Below are positions 34,385-46,781 of a DNA stretch of 64,000 bases, piece after piece. The translations under genes were made by a program, and so were the position numbers. The notes beneath the pieces were generated by a model. That model was given only the letters and a program-made list of their open reading frames with translations, did not search any database and was not told the origin of the DNA. Origin of the DNA: Symbiodinium kawagutii. Its lineage: Eukaryota; Sar; Dinophyceae; Suessiales; Symbiodiniaceae. Position 1 is the stretch's first letter; every line of letters starts with the position of its first letter. The DNA lies in assembly GCA_009767595.1 (NCBI GenBank), contig VSDK01003825.1, forward strand, positions 72,869 to 136,868. The letters are read 5' to 3'.

Positions 34385-36051
34385 CTGTGTGACAACCCCC
34401 TGAGATTGGAAAATACACAACGCCAGAAGGGAATCAAACGCATGATTGGACATAAATGGATGTTAATGGACATACTACTCATGGCTTATAAGCTGAGATT
34501 GCAATGGCTTCAGATTATAATATGGATGCTCATGGATGTTTATGGCGGTGGTTATAGATTGTAATGTCCTTATAATGGCTGATATCGGCTGAAAATAGGC
34601 AACCAAGGACAATAATGGCTTTAGATTTTATTGGCTTATAATGTCTGTGGTTGCCTATTGTAGCTATAATAGCTTTATAATGGCTTCACATTATAATGAC
34701 TGAGATTGGCTGATAATGATTGATCCTGGTTGATGATGGCTGATGATGCTTGATGATTGGTAATGATTGATGATTGCTGATACCGGTTGATAATTGCTAA
34801 TTCATGCTGGTTGCTACTGATGAACAAGAATGGTTGGTCATCCATAGCTGAATCTCCCACGATTGTTGCTTAAGATTGGTGATCACCCCCGATGATCAAC
34901 CCTTGAGCACACCAACAAAATATTGGTTCAGGGCCAAAGTCAACCCTTGGTCTTCTCATCCCAATGAACACTGGCAGTGTATGTTTTGGTGTCTTTACAC
35001 CCTGATTGTGCTGGCGTTTGATCGTGCTTCTCACATGCATCTCCGTCCACTGAGAATCCTCTTTGATTCCATCATTTCCGAGTCTGTCTGACCCAACTTT
35101 GTAGGTGATCACCTGGATAGTAAGACCCTGGGAAACCATCTATGAATGGGTGCGGTGATTCTCCATCGCCAGGTTAATCTGCCGAAGAGTAAACATAAGG
35201 TGCGCCTCTTCAAACTACATGACTTGGATTGGCCGAAGTTGAAGCATGGCTGGATGACTGCAGCCCATATGCCACCTGTGATGGTACCTTTAGATATTTT
35301 GTTCCTGCAAAAATAAAGCTTCAACTGGGGACGTTCATAAACGGTGTGCCCACCAATTGTTATCAAGTTGTTGTCCAAATGTTGCCCTTTGCAAATGGAT
35401 ACACGGCAATTTTCTGAGGTACACCATTCAGGGACATCCCCCAAAAAGTCCTTGCAACCAGAGTGCCCGGGACCTAGCGCAAGCTCACAGGATCAAATGC
35501 AGATCTCTTGCCGATGAATCTTGAGCAAGTCCTCGTAGTAGAGCAAGGGATCTTGCACAAGTTCTCTCACAAGATCTCAGGCAGAGCTGTTGTTGAGAGA
35601 TTTCACATGTGCAATGTGTGCCCAACCACTGGCATAGGGGTCGCCGGGACAATTTGGCACTAGGTGCGGATACACTCTGACACTCTGCACCCACATCCCG
35701 TTGTTTCACCTCCGTTGCAGATTAACCCCAACTAACCACGGTTCTTGGTGGTCATTGATAGCTGGAGTTCTTGTTGGTGGTCTCCGATGATCAACCATCA
35801 ACCATTAACCATGACCATCATTGCTATTGTCAACCATTATAAACCATTCCTGTTACTGTAACCATTCTCCACCATCACGAACCATAATCGATCATCCATC
35901 ATTTTTCCAAAATTATCAGCCAATATTCTATATTACAAACCATAAACCATGATCAATCCTCCTTGTTATATAACCACTACCTGTCAACCACTACCATCCA
36001 CGGCTCCCATCACTCGCACTACCATCACCTCTCCCCACCCCGGGGAGTGTC
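34385..36051. other. Intron between A and D of unit 3
   Basis: TGATGATGGCTGATG-type degenerate repeats at 34,450-34,870, then AACCATCAACCATT-type words in opposite polarity at 35,790-36,000. A minus-strand open frame at 35,485-35,709 has no recognisable domain. Confidence 0.5.
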
Positions 36052-36146
36052 CTTCAACTCGCCGTTTTTCAACTCGACCAACTCCCGGCTCTGCTGCGTC
36101 GCTTTCTCGGCCGCGTTCTGTGCAAAGGCCTTCACGTCCACAACGC
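36052..36146 (-). CDS. Exon, module A, unit 3 (95 nt)
   Basis: Acceptor GGGCGCCGCAG|GC, donor GGCGAGTTGAAG|GA. Phase 1 in, 0 out. Reads (G)VVDVKAFAQNAAEKAT, then QQSRELVELKNGELK. Confidence 0.86.
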
Positions 36147-36209
36147 CTGCGGCGCCCACGGTGATGGCCGTGCGCTACGCGGCAGGGTGGGCCGTGGGAT
36201 GCTGGTGAT

Positions 36210-36329
36210 GGGCATGGGCCAAGCCATGACGGGTAACCAATGGGCCCCACCAATAAGTCAATATAAATGATCGTCTTATGAGTGGAAACCATTGGTTTTG
36301 GGGGTACCACTATGGCTTGGCACATACCC
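36210..36329. mobile_element. Short inverted-repeat element, family 3
   Basis: Ends GGGCATGGGCCAAGCCAT and ATGGCTTGGCACATACCC; interior GGAAACCATTGGTTTTGGGG is shared with the copy at 16,017. No clear target duplication. It lies 63 nt upstream of the unit 3 A exon. Confidence 0.7.
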
Positions 36330-37048
36330 AAATCCGATGTGTTGGGCGATCTGTGGATGATGACGCCGGTATCTATGACCAGCTGCCCGTGATGTTCCCA
36401 TGGAAGCTCTAGTCGTCCACTGAGGTTGGGGGCACCCACCTTTTTTTGCAGGGTCGTGGGCTCAGCCGCTTCACTCCCAGAAGCGATTGACTGGACAAAT
36501 CACAAGAACTCCACTTGATTGTACTCTGGCAACCTAGAAGTGAAAAGCCCCCCATTGAAATATCTGCTTTACCTATTAGAACTGGTGATTTTGGCGCAAC
36601 CAGGTTAGTTTACCGGAGTGTAAATGATCCTACAACCGATCAATTCTACTAATCAACCGATTCTACTCCACTAGTAAATGGATTTGAGGAGAACTGATCA
36701 TATGTAGTGAGCCTTGGTTGTACTCATTTATTTTCACAAGTCAATTAATTGGCTCACTGCATATTTCCCGTCAAGCCGTGAATTTGCAAAGGGCGTCCCA
36801 TCGCTTTGCTGTCTGACAAAATGATGCTCCGATGATCCTCTCAAAAAAAGGCTTCCGAGGGTTTCCAAAAAAAGTTGTTCACCCCACCAAAACAACAGCC
36901 ATTGGGTCATTAGTTCTTCATCTCACCAAACAACAGCCACTAGGTTCCGTCCAAAATTGTGTCGCCCCAAAACTGGTGATGTTCCCCTGTTAGTGTTACA
37001 AGGGGCTACACAAAACCGGTGATGAACCTTCTAAACTGTTAGTAATGG

Positions 37049-37165
37049 TGGCTGTGGGTCAGTTCACCCCGTACCCCTGGTTCCCCTATCATTAACCATT
37101 GTTTTCCTTCTTATTGGTTGGTCATTATCCCCCATCATTGGTTGATTAATATTGACCCATAGCCA
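37049..37165. mobile_element. Short inverted-repeat element, family 1
   Basis: Ends TGGCTGTGGGTCA and TGACCCATAGCCA; interior CCCCGTACCCCTGGTTCCCC. TGG lies just outside both ends. It ends 80 nt from the unit 3 B exon. Confidence 0.75.
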
Positions 37166-37245
37166 TGGTCATGAATTTGGATGGGTAGCAGGTACCCCCT
37201 CGGCCACGAACAAATCCAAGTGCTGGCTCGCGGACCCCGCGGTGC

Positions 37246-37322
37246 CTCCCGAGCATTGCGCAGCCACCGAGGACACAGATTCCAGGCGAGTGTCCACGCG
37301 GTGCAGGGCGTCTTCCAATTGC
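37246..37322 (-). CDS. Exon, module B, unit 3 (77 nt)
   Basis: Acceptor TTTCTGCCAG|GCAATTGG, donor GCTCGGGAG|GC. Phase 2 in, 1 out. Reads (R)QLEDALHRVDTRLESV, then SSVAAQCSG. Confidence 0.87.
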
Positions 37323-37955
37323 CTGGCAGAAACAAATTGATGACCCATCAATGGTTTATTGTCCATGGTGAACTGAAGGGGATTATAACCAACCACAGTA
37401 GGCAATAAGAGGATTATTGATGATGAGGATGAAGAGGATGAGGACGAGGAGGAGGAGGGCAGAGCCGCCCTTTGAGTGCAGAATACGGGATTATTGGTCC
37501 TGATTGACATGAAGCAATTTAGGGACATGCGCATTCAGTTCCATGGCAAAATTTCTGCTGGCTATGCTGTTCTACCCATTGCTGTGATACCTATTGTTGG
37601 ATGGACGTGACTATGCCTATTCTTGCTACTCAGGCAGTTATCGATGTCCCTATTGATTGCATTCTGCACTATCGAAGTTGCCATTGAGAAATCCCACCGG
37701 ATTCCTTTCCCTCTGCGCACAAACAATTATAAACCTGTCGGTTTTGGGCCCTTCAAAGCATTTTGTTTAGGGAAAGGCGCGAATCATCATAGATACCAAT
37801 TACAGACCCGGAAGCTATCAGAGTACCTTATAACAACTGTTTCTTCTCGACCTCGAGAGTGGAAGCATCAGAATCATTTGGGAGCCAAAATGTTTACATC
37901 ACCTATTGGGGCCTATGGCAGGCTGGCGTTCCAAGCTGGTCCTCGATTCCCCAGC

Positions 37956-37995
37956 CTCTGAATGGACCGGCAGTTCTCAACTTCCGTCACCATGC
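37956..37995 (-). CDS. Exon, module F, unit 2 (40 nt)
   Basis: Acceptor GACCTCAG|GC, donor ATTCAGAG|GC. Phase 1 in, 2 out. Reads (G)MVTEVENCRSIQ plus AG. It was found by predicting its place between the C and B exons, which strengthens the model. Confidence 0.83.
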
Positions 37996-38379
37996 CTGAG
38001 GTCAAGTTTCAATCACTGGATGGCTATCCGCTTATCCACTGCCCAAGGATGAGGGCAATGCCACCAAAAATATCGATTTATGAGGGCCCGTCGATGGGTA
38101 TTCCCAAATTTCGCTGTACCAACCAAGGAAATCCATCAGTTAAACTGGAGGACGATCAACCCAAGCCTGGTATCCGATGAAAATGACAGCGCATCAAATC
38201 TGGGAATCCGACCATTAGAAATGTTGAAGCTTTTGACACTGCTCAAAGGGGATCCTCAAATGATAAGTCTGGTTGAACACTTTGGATGCCGGTGGGGGCA
38301 CTTCACTGTGGTGCTTTTCTGCGTGAAGGTTCATAGACGCGACATGTCCATAATCTGGCCTTGGGTTTGAAACCATTGG

Positions 38380-39326
38380 ACCCCTACTGTGGTTACACTC
38401 GCATCACAATCAATAATGAATCATTGTGATGAACCATCGCTATGAAGCCTTGTTAGCCATTGGTCAGCAATAGAAACCACCACTAGGTCATTGCCCCGTC
38501 ATTAATTATGGTGTCATGCAGTATTAGCCACTATAAATTGGCCACTATTCTCGATTGTTACGGACCACTGATCAAAACCAGCATGACCTACATTATCATC
38601 CAGAATTAGCCCCTGTTGACCACTATTATCGATTGTACAAACCATTGATTACAAGGATTATTCATCATTGTCATCCATGAGTAGCCACAATTCGGACCAC
38701 TATAAACCATTGCTGACTATTGTTGTCAACCACCACTAGTTGACCATCATTCATTAAGCATCAGTAAGCTTAATGTTGGTTGTTATCAGATTCTACTCTT
38801 GGTCGGAAAAAGTATCATTGATCCACTAGCCATTGTTACTAACCGTCATCAACTATCGCTAAGCGTCACCATTCATTTCGCCAGTGTCCATGATTTCGCC
38901 CTTACCCCAGTGATTAGTCATTACTTTAGCCACTGCTGCCCATCATTTAACCATTGATGTAGCCATTACTTTCTATTACTTACATGGTTTCAGGCATTGT
39001 TGCCCAATAAGGAACCATTAATTTCTCAATTTTTGCCCAAAAATGGACCATTAGCCAACCATGACGATTGCTCATGAATTGATTGTGAAACTAGCAATTA
39101 ATAAGCATGTCATGCACCCTCCAAGTAACCACTACCTAACCGCTCGTTGAGTATGAATTAACCATCAGTAACAATCACTAACCATCGCTAACCATCACCA
39201 ACCCATCACTAACCATCACTAACCATCACAAACCATCGCTAACCATCACTAACCATCGCTAACCATCATTCGCTATCATTAACCACCATCAACCATCCAT
39301 TTTCCCACCCTTCCCATGTTGCCCAC
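38380..39326. repeat. Degenerate ACCATT/AACCATCAC array in an intron
   Basis: Nearly 1 kb of loosely repeated ACCATT and TTGACCA words, tightening into an AACCATCACTAACCATCGCT tandem at about 39,170-39,295. The C exon of unit 2 follows directly. No gene is seen. Confidence 0.7.
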
Positions 39327-39411
39327 CTTTCCGTGCTTCCGACAGTTCGTTGCAGCTTTTGGAGATTCGCTCCAGCTGCTGACCGCGCTCAACCACCAGA
39401 ACCTGAACTGC
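39327..39411 (-). CDS. Exon, module C, unit 2 (85 nt)
   Basis: Acceptor TTGCCGCCAG|GC, donor GCACGGAAAG|GT. Phase 0 in, 1 out. Reads AVQVLVVERGQQLE, then RISKSCNELSEARK. Confidence 0.83.
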
Positions 39412-40249
39412 CTGGCGGCAAAGGCCATCCCCAGGGGCAGGAAGTGAAGCCCATGACTGTGGGGGGACATGACTTTAGCTTTCAACAGGATGGCTGCTGG
39501 CGAGGTTCAATAGGTTTCAATGTGTAGAGATACGTATGATATACTTGTGTATGAACGCCATGGTTTCTTGTGGGGTCTATGAATAGCAGCGTGTAAATCT
39601 GCAACCGGGCTGCCCCAGTGGGAGCCGCGAGACATCTTGGATCGCTTCAGCATGGGGACTTCTTGAGTCACGGCAAATACTCTCTGGTAATCATAGCAAT
39701 GGAAAATCCAACTATCTTTGCCTACAATCGCGGGCAATGAACACGCTTCGGACAGGTGACAACGGGGCTCCGCCTTTAAATTTGCGTTCGATTTAAATTT
39801 GCGTTCGAAAATCCGTTTCTCCCCGTAAAAATTGGTACACGGGTACCAAGCAGCATTGGCCTGTGGCCACCTGAAAGCTGCCTGGTTGTCCCAGTTCTAG
39901 CGGTAGATGCATCCTAGTGAACCACCCCAATTTGACCATAAATAGCTTGTGATTCCCCATGAAATATGGATGGTTCACCGGATCTCTCATTACTCGATTT
40001 ATCCCACCTAGATGCCCATACTGTTCAGAATCAGCAAAGACACAACCCACTGATTGTCTAACAACAGCTGAGCCGTGGCTGAAGAACCATGTGATCGCTA
40101 CACGTACGCAGCCACAGAAAGTCCCCAACGAACCAACCAACCAACTAATCAACTGACCAACTAACCAACCAACTAACCATTCAACCAACCAACCAACCAA
40201 CCACCATCGAACCCAGCCCAGTTGGTACACCACGGCCCCCAAGCACCAC

Positions 40250-40294
40250 CTGCAAGGCCGCTGCAGACTCAGCTGATTGCCGTTCCAGCTGCTC
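40250..40294 (-). CDS. Exon, module H, unit 2 (45 nt)
   Basis: Acceptor GCGGCCTAG|GA, donor GCCTTGCAG|GT. Phase 0 in, 0 out. Reads EQLERQSAESAAALQ. Downstream in the intron is a CAACCAAC short repeat (40,125-40,205). Confidence 0.77.
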
Positions 40295-40603
40295 CTAGGC
40301 CGCAGCAATGGATCCCATGGAGAGCACCAGCCACGGGTGAAGTAGTTCGTCTATGTGATTAGATGCTATTGTGCTACTAACCGTTAGTTATTAGTGTTAT
40401 CTAATCATCTATTCGCTACTAATCATTAGTTATTAGACGGCTTGAGTTAATTACTAATGATTAGTAGCGATGGCTAGTAGTGGTTCATAGTGATTGACAG
40501 TGGTTAGTTAGTTATGTGGTGCTATAGTTATTAATAAGGGTTTTGTAGGGAATTAACTTGTGGTTAATCATAGGGGATAATCACCAACAAACAACCGCTC
40601 TAT

Positions 40604-40701
40604 GGTGATTTCTTAAGTCATAGGGGCACCCCTCAATCATCTAATATTAGCCATTTATAGTAACCAACCCTTTTTGGGGTTCCCTATTTAAAGAAACCAC
40701 C
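40604..40701. mobile_element. Short inverted-repeat element, family 2
   Basis: Ends GGTGATTTCTTAAGTC and TTTAAAGAAACCACC; interior CCCCTCAATCATCTAATA and AACCAACCCTTTTTGG. TAT or ATAT borders both ends. The rest of 40,295-42,051 holds a TAGTGATTAGTAG-type repeat at 40,370-40,530 and an ACACAC/TGTGTG-rich patch near 41,170; no gene is seen. Confidence 0.7.
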
Positions 40702-42051
40702 ATATATGTTCTATAAATTCTCACTACTACTGCTGAATTGCTATTGCGGTGAATAGTGAGAATAGTAACGATGACCACTGGTGAATAGTGAGAAGAGTTG
40801 GGTCATGGTGGAATATCGGTCAGCTTTGAGCACATGTAGTAGTGAGAATAGTTTCATAATGGTTGCACTATCAAATTTGCCGAACTAGCCATTGATGATA
40901 AACAAAGTCCCCAAAAAAACCTTTTTTGAGCAAATCGCAACAGTCACAAATGAATAAATCCTCCACTTCCGTCTTGAACCTGCGTTCCGAAATCCAACAT
41001 AGCTCATTGTTGGTTCTCATGTGAACCACATAGCTGGATATATCTATTGAATGTGCACAAATACCTTTATTGTCGATGTGGGCATGGATGTTTGGATGAA
41101 AAGATGTACAGGTACAAGTATATGTTCGTGCATGTGTACATGCAAGGTGATTACACGTCGTCTACGTGCATGTGTATGTGTGTGTGTGCGTGCGTGTGTA
41201 GACACATACTCACAACTATTTTGGGCGCATGGAAGTATGCACATATATACATGATATTGTATCATTGTTGTATATAAATAATGGAAGAGGACTTCCATTG
41301 CTACTCTTGCTTTGGGGAGGTTGGGCTGGAGCAAATGTGACTTGTAACTGCTGCATTGATGAGGATAAAAGGAAGATACAAATGCAATACAGAATCTTCT
41401 CACAGGTGCTTTGTTACCTTCCAATAAACCAGGAATTACACTAAAAACAATTACATCAATCGAGCCCTGTAAGACACACAACCACTAGATTTTGATGGCT
41501 ATCACTCTGGTTCCTTTCCAAGTATTTATGAACAAAGGACCCGGGGCAATCATCATCAACCACTACACTAGCTATTATCAAGAAAACAAAACCTCATAGA
41601 TCCTTCTAAACTACCCTCATTGACGCCACACTTCACCCTTCATTGTCCGTCAGATTCAACCATCAACCATCAATCATCAATCATCTCTAATCAAAGCATG
41701 CAACCCTCGCTATCCCATCATCATTGCTGGTTATGACCCACCATTCACTAGCATCGTAGCTCTGCTCAAGCATACCTCCACCAACACTCAGTGACTATCA
41801 ACCACCAGATATCAGAAGTAAGCATCGAAATTTCACCTGAACTGACTGAACCTTCTACCCTTACTACCATCTGGTTTCACCACTACCTGTAGCTCTTTAG
41901 CTCCCCCTTTAAAGGGATTTAGGGATATTTCTGGCTCCTTAGCTCCCTGAGAATCACCAGCTAGCTTATAACCTTACATTGAACCTCATAAGCTCATCCA
42001 TCGATCCGTCGCATGCTTCCCCACCGTTTTTTCGCCTCCCCTGCGCCGCGC

Positions 42052-42102
42052 CTGGCGTCGGTATTGCGCCTCCACGCTTCGGCGCACGTCGCTACTGCCG
42101 GC
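42052..42102 (-). CDS. Exon, module G, unit 2 (51 nt)
   Basis: Acceptor GACCCCCCAG|GC, donor CGACGCCAG|GC. Phase 0 in, 0 out. Reads AGSSDVRRSVEAQYRRQ. It is the only copy of this class, so it is supported by splice sites, composition and position rather than by homology. Confidence 0.6.
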
Positions 42103-44772
42103 CTGGGGGGTCATGGGGCTGGAACCAGGGGAACCAGCAGGGATGGTTGGGAGTTCTATAGTCTTTTCTATGGTTTGTTATTGCTTTTTTTGTTTTTCGA
42201 TGGTTTTTCTATGATTAACTATGATTAATAATGGTTGACTATGATCAATTCATAGATGCCAATAGTGGTTTCTTAATGGTTTGTATAAGGGATAATGATT
42301 GTTCATAGGGGATTCAAACAGAACCATGATCATCGGGTTGGTGCTTCGGATTGACACCTTTTGTAGGGGACTCTAGTGATTCGTTGGGGATCATAGGTTC
42401 AATAAGCTGTTCAAAAAAGCTGATTGGGAACCATAGGATGATGGATGATGGATGATGGATTGGATGATGGACTGGATGATAGATTGGATGATGCATTGGA
42501 TGATGGATGACCAGCTTTCATCAGTAAAGGTGGTTTGTGACATATGGATGATGGATGATAAGCTCGATGATAAGCTCGATGATAAGGTTAGGCTGGTGAA
42601 TTTGATGCCTACTTGATAACTGGTAGTTGATGGTCACTGATCACTGATTGCTGGCGAATGGTGGTATGATTGATCACAACTTCGAGTGAATGGTGGATGA
42701 GCAGCAATGATATTGGGTTAGTGGTACCAGTGGTTCATATGGTTGATGATGGTTGTGGTGATTGTTGGTAGTTGATGGTGGTTGATGATAGTTGATGATG
42801 CTTGATGATGGTTGATGATGCTTGATGATGGTTGATGATGCTTGATGATGGTTGATGATGAAAACTGCTGGCAAATGGCTGATTAGCTGGTTGTATGAGG
42901 GATGAACTAGGGATCCAATTGGTGGCTTGATATGTTAAGGGTGAATGATCAGGATTAGACGATGGTTAGTCATGATCGTGGATAAGGAGCACCGTTGACA
43001 GCGGAACTGATAGTGAATGAATGATGATTCACGATGATAAAAAGGGTCAACCGGCAGGTTGATGGTGAATCTGATGGCTGATGTATGAACTATTACTGGT
43101 AGTTGATCACGGCTAACAAGCAGCAAATAATGATGCCTGATAAGCACCAATACGGGTGGTTAATTGTGGTTGAGGATAAGATCCAATAGTGATGGTTTAT
43201 CGCAAGTAATGATAATGGATAGGCCGGATCATGACATGAGATGCTCAATCATAATGACTTTGCAATCATCGATGGTTGATCATGGTAGTCAATATCTCTT
43301 TTTCATGCTCAACAGGAAATAAAACTTGATTCTAATGGTTGAGATTGGTTTGTCATGATTAAATGACATTGGTTCGCAGTCATTAAACGCAATGGTTCAT
43401 GATGAGTCACAACCATGGCTCAATATTGATTGATAAAGGTTGAGGATGGTCAAGGATGGTGAATGATGGTTGATAGCAACGGCTTGCAATCGTGAATTCT
43501 AAATCGTCAATTGCTAGTCAAATTGCAAGTCAGAATGATTCACCTTATGCATCACCAGTGATCAACAATTAATACTAAGAGTACGGCAAATTAAATTCCC
43601 AAAATCACAAGACCTGCCCAGAAGCTAGTCCTGTCTATAAAATCCTGAATAGGCCCATTGTTTTGAACTTTTGGAGTATCAGAAATACGAAACCCTAAAC
43701 CCTCAATCACTGCGTAGAGCCACTGTTTCTGACAATTTTGTTGACACGTGTTTAGTTGATGGGAACAGCCACATCACATCGTGCACGAGGAGCAATGGTT
43801 CAGAATACGTACCTACACCGATCAAGATCATGGTTAATAGTGAGAAATGGATGTTTAATTTTGGTTGATACATGTTAAATTGCAATGGCGGTTGATTGGC
43901 TACGCTAGCCATGATGGTGAATGATGCCTAATGATGCTGAAAACTTGTTGACGATCGGGGCATTTTGACCATGGCATTGACTAACACGTTGGTGCTTCGC
44001 CATCCGGCTATTAGAGCTAGGTGAGTGCAACACCGCCCTGGGCGTAGAGTTGGACCTTCTGACATGGTGAGTCCTTGAACCTGGTTCATAGAGAGGATGC
44101 CATGCTGTGGACTAGTTCCACTATCACTGGTTGCTGGTTCATCAGGCTTCGGCAACCTCATGAGGTCCCATCCTCTGTGCACCCCTTGGTTTTTTGGAAT
44201 GCCTGGGAGGATGGCTGATCATGCAAACCAATAGGTGCTCGTGGCATCAATGGCTGGCATAAGCCATGGATGGAAGTTCTACAGCACCTCTAAACATGGC
44301 TACAATGAACAGAATAGCATGCGTCAGACACCCTGGCATCCAAAATGATTAGGCTGGAGCCATGAACAGCTTCTGCACACCTGCAACAGCGTACGACTTG
44401 CACGTCCAGCACATCCACCCCCCAAGATTTCCAGAACCTTCAGTCTCTCCTCAAGTCCTTGGAGTCCCAATAAGCTTGAACAGACTGAGGGCTCAAAATC
44501 AGATTCTCAGATTTCAAAACCATTCAAAACCTATTAATGATTGGTTCCACCTGTTGTTGGGGAGGGTACTGCAGTATCCTCTAACAACCCCACTGGCACC
44601 CAACCATCAACCAAGGCCTTCAACTCTTCAAATAGCTCTGACATCTCAATCTAGGAATTCTCCCCTTGACAGAAACCTCAATAAGGGGATCTACTAATCA
44701 TCGGTTACAGCTTCCTTGTGATTGATTCGCATGCTAAAGGCTCCCAGCCAGCCCTGGGCCGCCGCCCCGGGC
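42103..44772. other. Intron between E and G of unit 2
   Basis: GGATGATGGATGATGG-type repeats at 42,430-42,560, a 20-bp tandem (GGTTGATGATGCTTGATGAT) at about 42,770-42,860, and TGGTTGATGATGG words to 43,480, all in one polarity. No gene is seen. Confidence 0.55.
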
Positions 44773-44844
44773 CTGTAAGGACTCGATGTTCAGCTCTTGC
44801 TTCCGAGCCAGCTGAGCTAAGGCATCGCTCTGTCCTTTGGCCTC
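44773..44844 (-). CDS. Exon, module E, unit 2 (72 nt)
   Basis: Acceptor CTGGTGGCAG|GA, donor TCCTTACAG|GC. Phase 0 in, 0 out. Reads EAKGQSDALAQL, then ARKQELNIESLQ. Confidence 0.77.
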
Positions 44845-45629
44845 CTGCCACCAGCAGCCTAGTGACTTGGTTGGGTATAACCATCCACTCTGATGAACCT
44901 TCCCATCCGTTATTGATGGTATCACCAGCCCTTCTTGAGTACGACCATGCATACTTGGTTTGGCAGGGCTGGTGATACCATGATGGGTAAGTTTGCAGCT
45001 TCGGGCAATGCGAGAAAGGAAGCGACATCATGCATCTGCTTCTATGGTTTGACCACAGATGCTGCAAGGACCGAGTGCAAGCCACCACCAGAGAGTTGAC
45101 GGAATTCACATCAAATGGGAAAAGCTGCCATGACCTTTGATGAGCACAGTGTATCAAGAGATGCTCTCAATAATCAAATGGCATCTGCAAAAGAAACAAC
45201 TTCTGCACTGTCAATCTAGTGTCCATCTAGTCCAGATCTCGGGTTTGAATCTAGAAAATGTACGAGCTTTCGCATTTCCACTAGCATGAAAAGAGAAACA
45301 TACGAGCAAAAACAACACAACTGGTACCCTCCTCATCAACCAACCAACATTTTACTGCCGACCGCCCCCACTGTGCCAAGAACGGACTAAGCCTTGATTG
45401 GGGCAATGAAGAACCGAAAGGCAAGCAATTTAGATTGTTATTTATGTGCAAGCACATGGACGGGAAAAAATGTACTTGCAACTGGCAAACTGGCTTTGTC
45501 CAAAAATGGTGTACCCGTGCAGTTGGTTGATTTCCCCATCAATAATCGTAATCATTGCATGGTTGGTAGGTACCACCATTTATGGACAGACCCAACTTGC
45601 AGCTACTTCCGCTTCGACAAACCCCTGTC

Positions 45630-45677
45630 CTTCGCAAAGTTGCTGCTGAGTTCATCTCTGATGTGCTTTAACTGGTC
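45630..45677 (-). CDS. Exon, module D, unit 2 (48 nt)
   Basis: Acceptor GTCAGCCAG|GA, donor TTTGCGAAG|GA. Phase 0 in, 0 out. Reads DQLKHIRDELSSNFAK, one codon longer than the other D exons. Confidence 0.7.
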
Positions 45678-46686
45678 CTGGCTGACAGACCACCCTGCCA
45701 TGAACAAAATTGATTCTGTTGGGGGTCACGAATAAACCACGTGGCCATACGGAGTTATTATATCAACAGCGTAGACTACTGCCCATATTGAATAGTTGAG
45801 TAGTTATTGGATTACTCCATGCCAAGTAATACATCCAACAATGGGCATGAACTTGTTTTGTGGAATTATTTATGGTATAAATGATGAGCGACAAATATGT
45901 ATATAGTGGCTTTACTTTCACTTGTTTGTTTGGTTAGGCGGTACCACCACTTATTGATACCCCCAACTGTGCCTCCCATTGATTTGGATTGGATAACCCA
46001 AGCATGCAGGAGAATCTAGAATTCCTTGGCCATAGTCTGATATTGATTCTTTATTTAGTCACTGGCAGCGATTGCCCTCTATCTCCATTCTTGTCGCTAG
46101 AGTTGCATGTGAGTATGCATGCATGTATGATGTATCAGTCTGTTGAAGCGCAGCGTAGTGTAGGGGAACATAGTGTGGTGCAGCGTAGGATTGTTTGGCA
46201 TAGTGTCGGGTAGTGCCGGGTCGTGCAATGTAGCGTAATGTGGTGTAAGAGAATGCATTTGATGTAAGATGTTGTGAAGTAGTCTGATGAAAGTATGTCA
46301 TGTATAGATGCTTCTATACAGACATGCATAATCTACAAATACGTACGGATATTCCAAAGCTCTCCTGGAGCAAGCCATTCTTCATAACAGTGCATCAGTC
46401 TTGGCCTCCAACATGTGAAGCATGTTCCTGCAACAAAAAACTGCTTTGTGCAAACTACTCACAAGGACTCTTGGCATAACAATTATGTGTATTCACATAT
46501 TTATAACTATCCGTCCAAAATCCTAGCTAACACATCTACATACATAGAACATTCATGAGTGTTCTTTCTTTCTATCCATCCATCAATTTCTCCCATTGAA
46601 ACCTCACCCTTTCAGCCCCAAAAAAGACCTCCTGCCGCACCCATGCGCCATGCGCCATGCGCCACGCGCCACGCCATGCGCCCGTC

Positions 46687-46781
46687 CTTCAGCTCACGCG
46701 TCCTGAGCTCCAGCTGCTCAGTGCTGTGCAGCTGAGCCTTCTCAGCGCTTTGCTGCGCCATGGCCTTGGCCTCCGCCACAC
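46687..46781 (-). CDS. Exon, module A, unit 2 (95 nt)
   Basis: Acceptor CATCACCAG|GT, donor CGTGAGCTGAAG|GA. Phase 1 in, 0 out. Reads (G)VAEAKAMAQQSAEKAQ, then LHSTEQLELRTRELK. Beyond the donor is a GCGCATGGCGC short tandem (46,640-46,682) that keeps the frame open by chance. Confidence 0.85.
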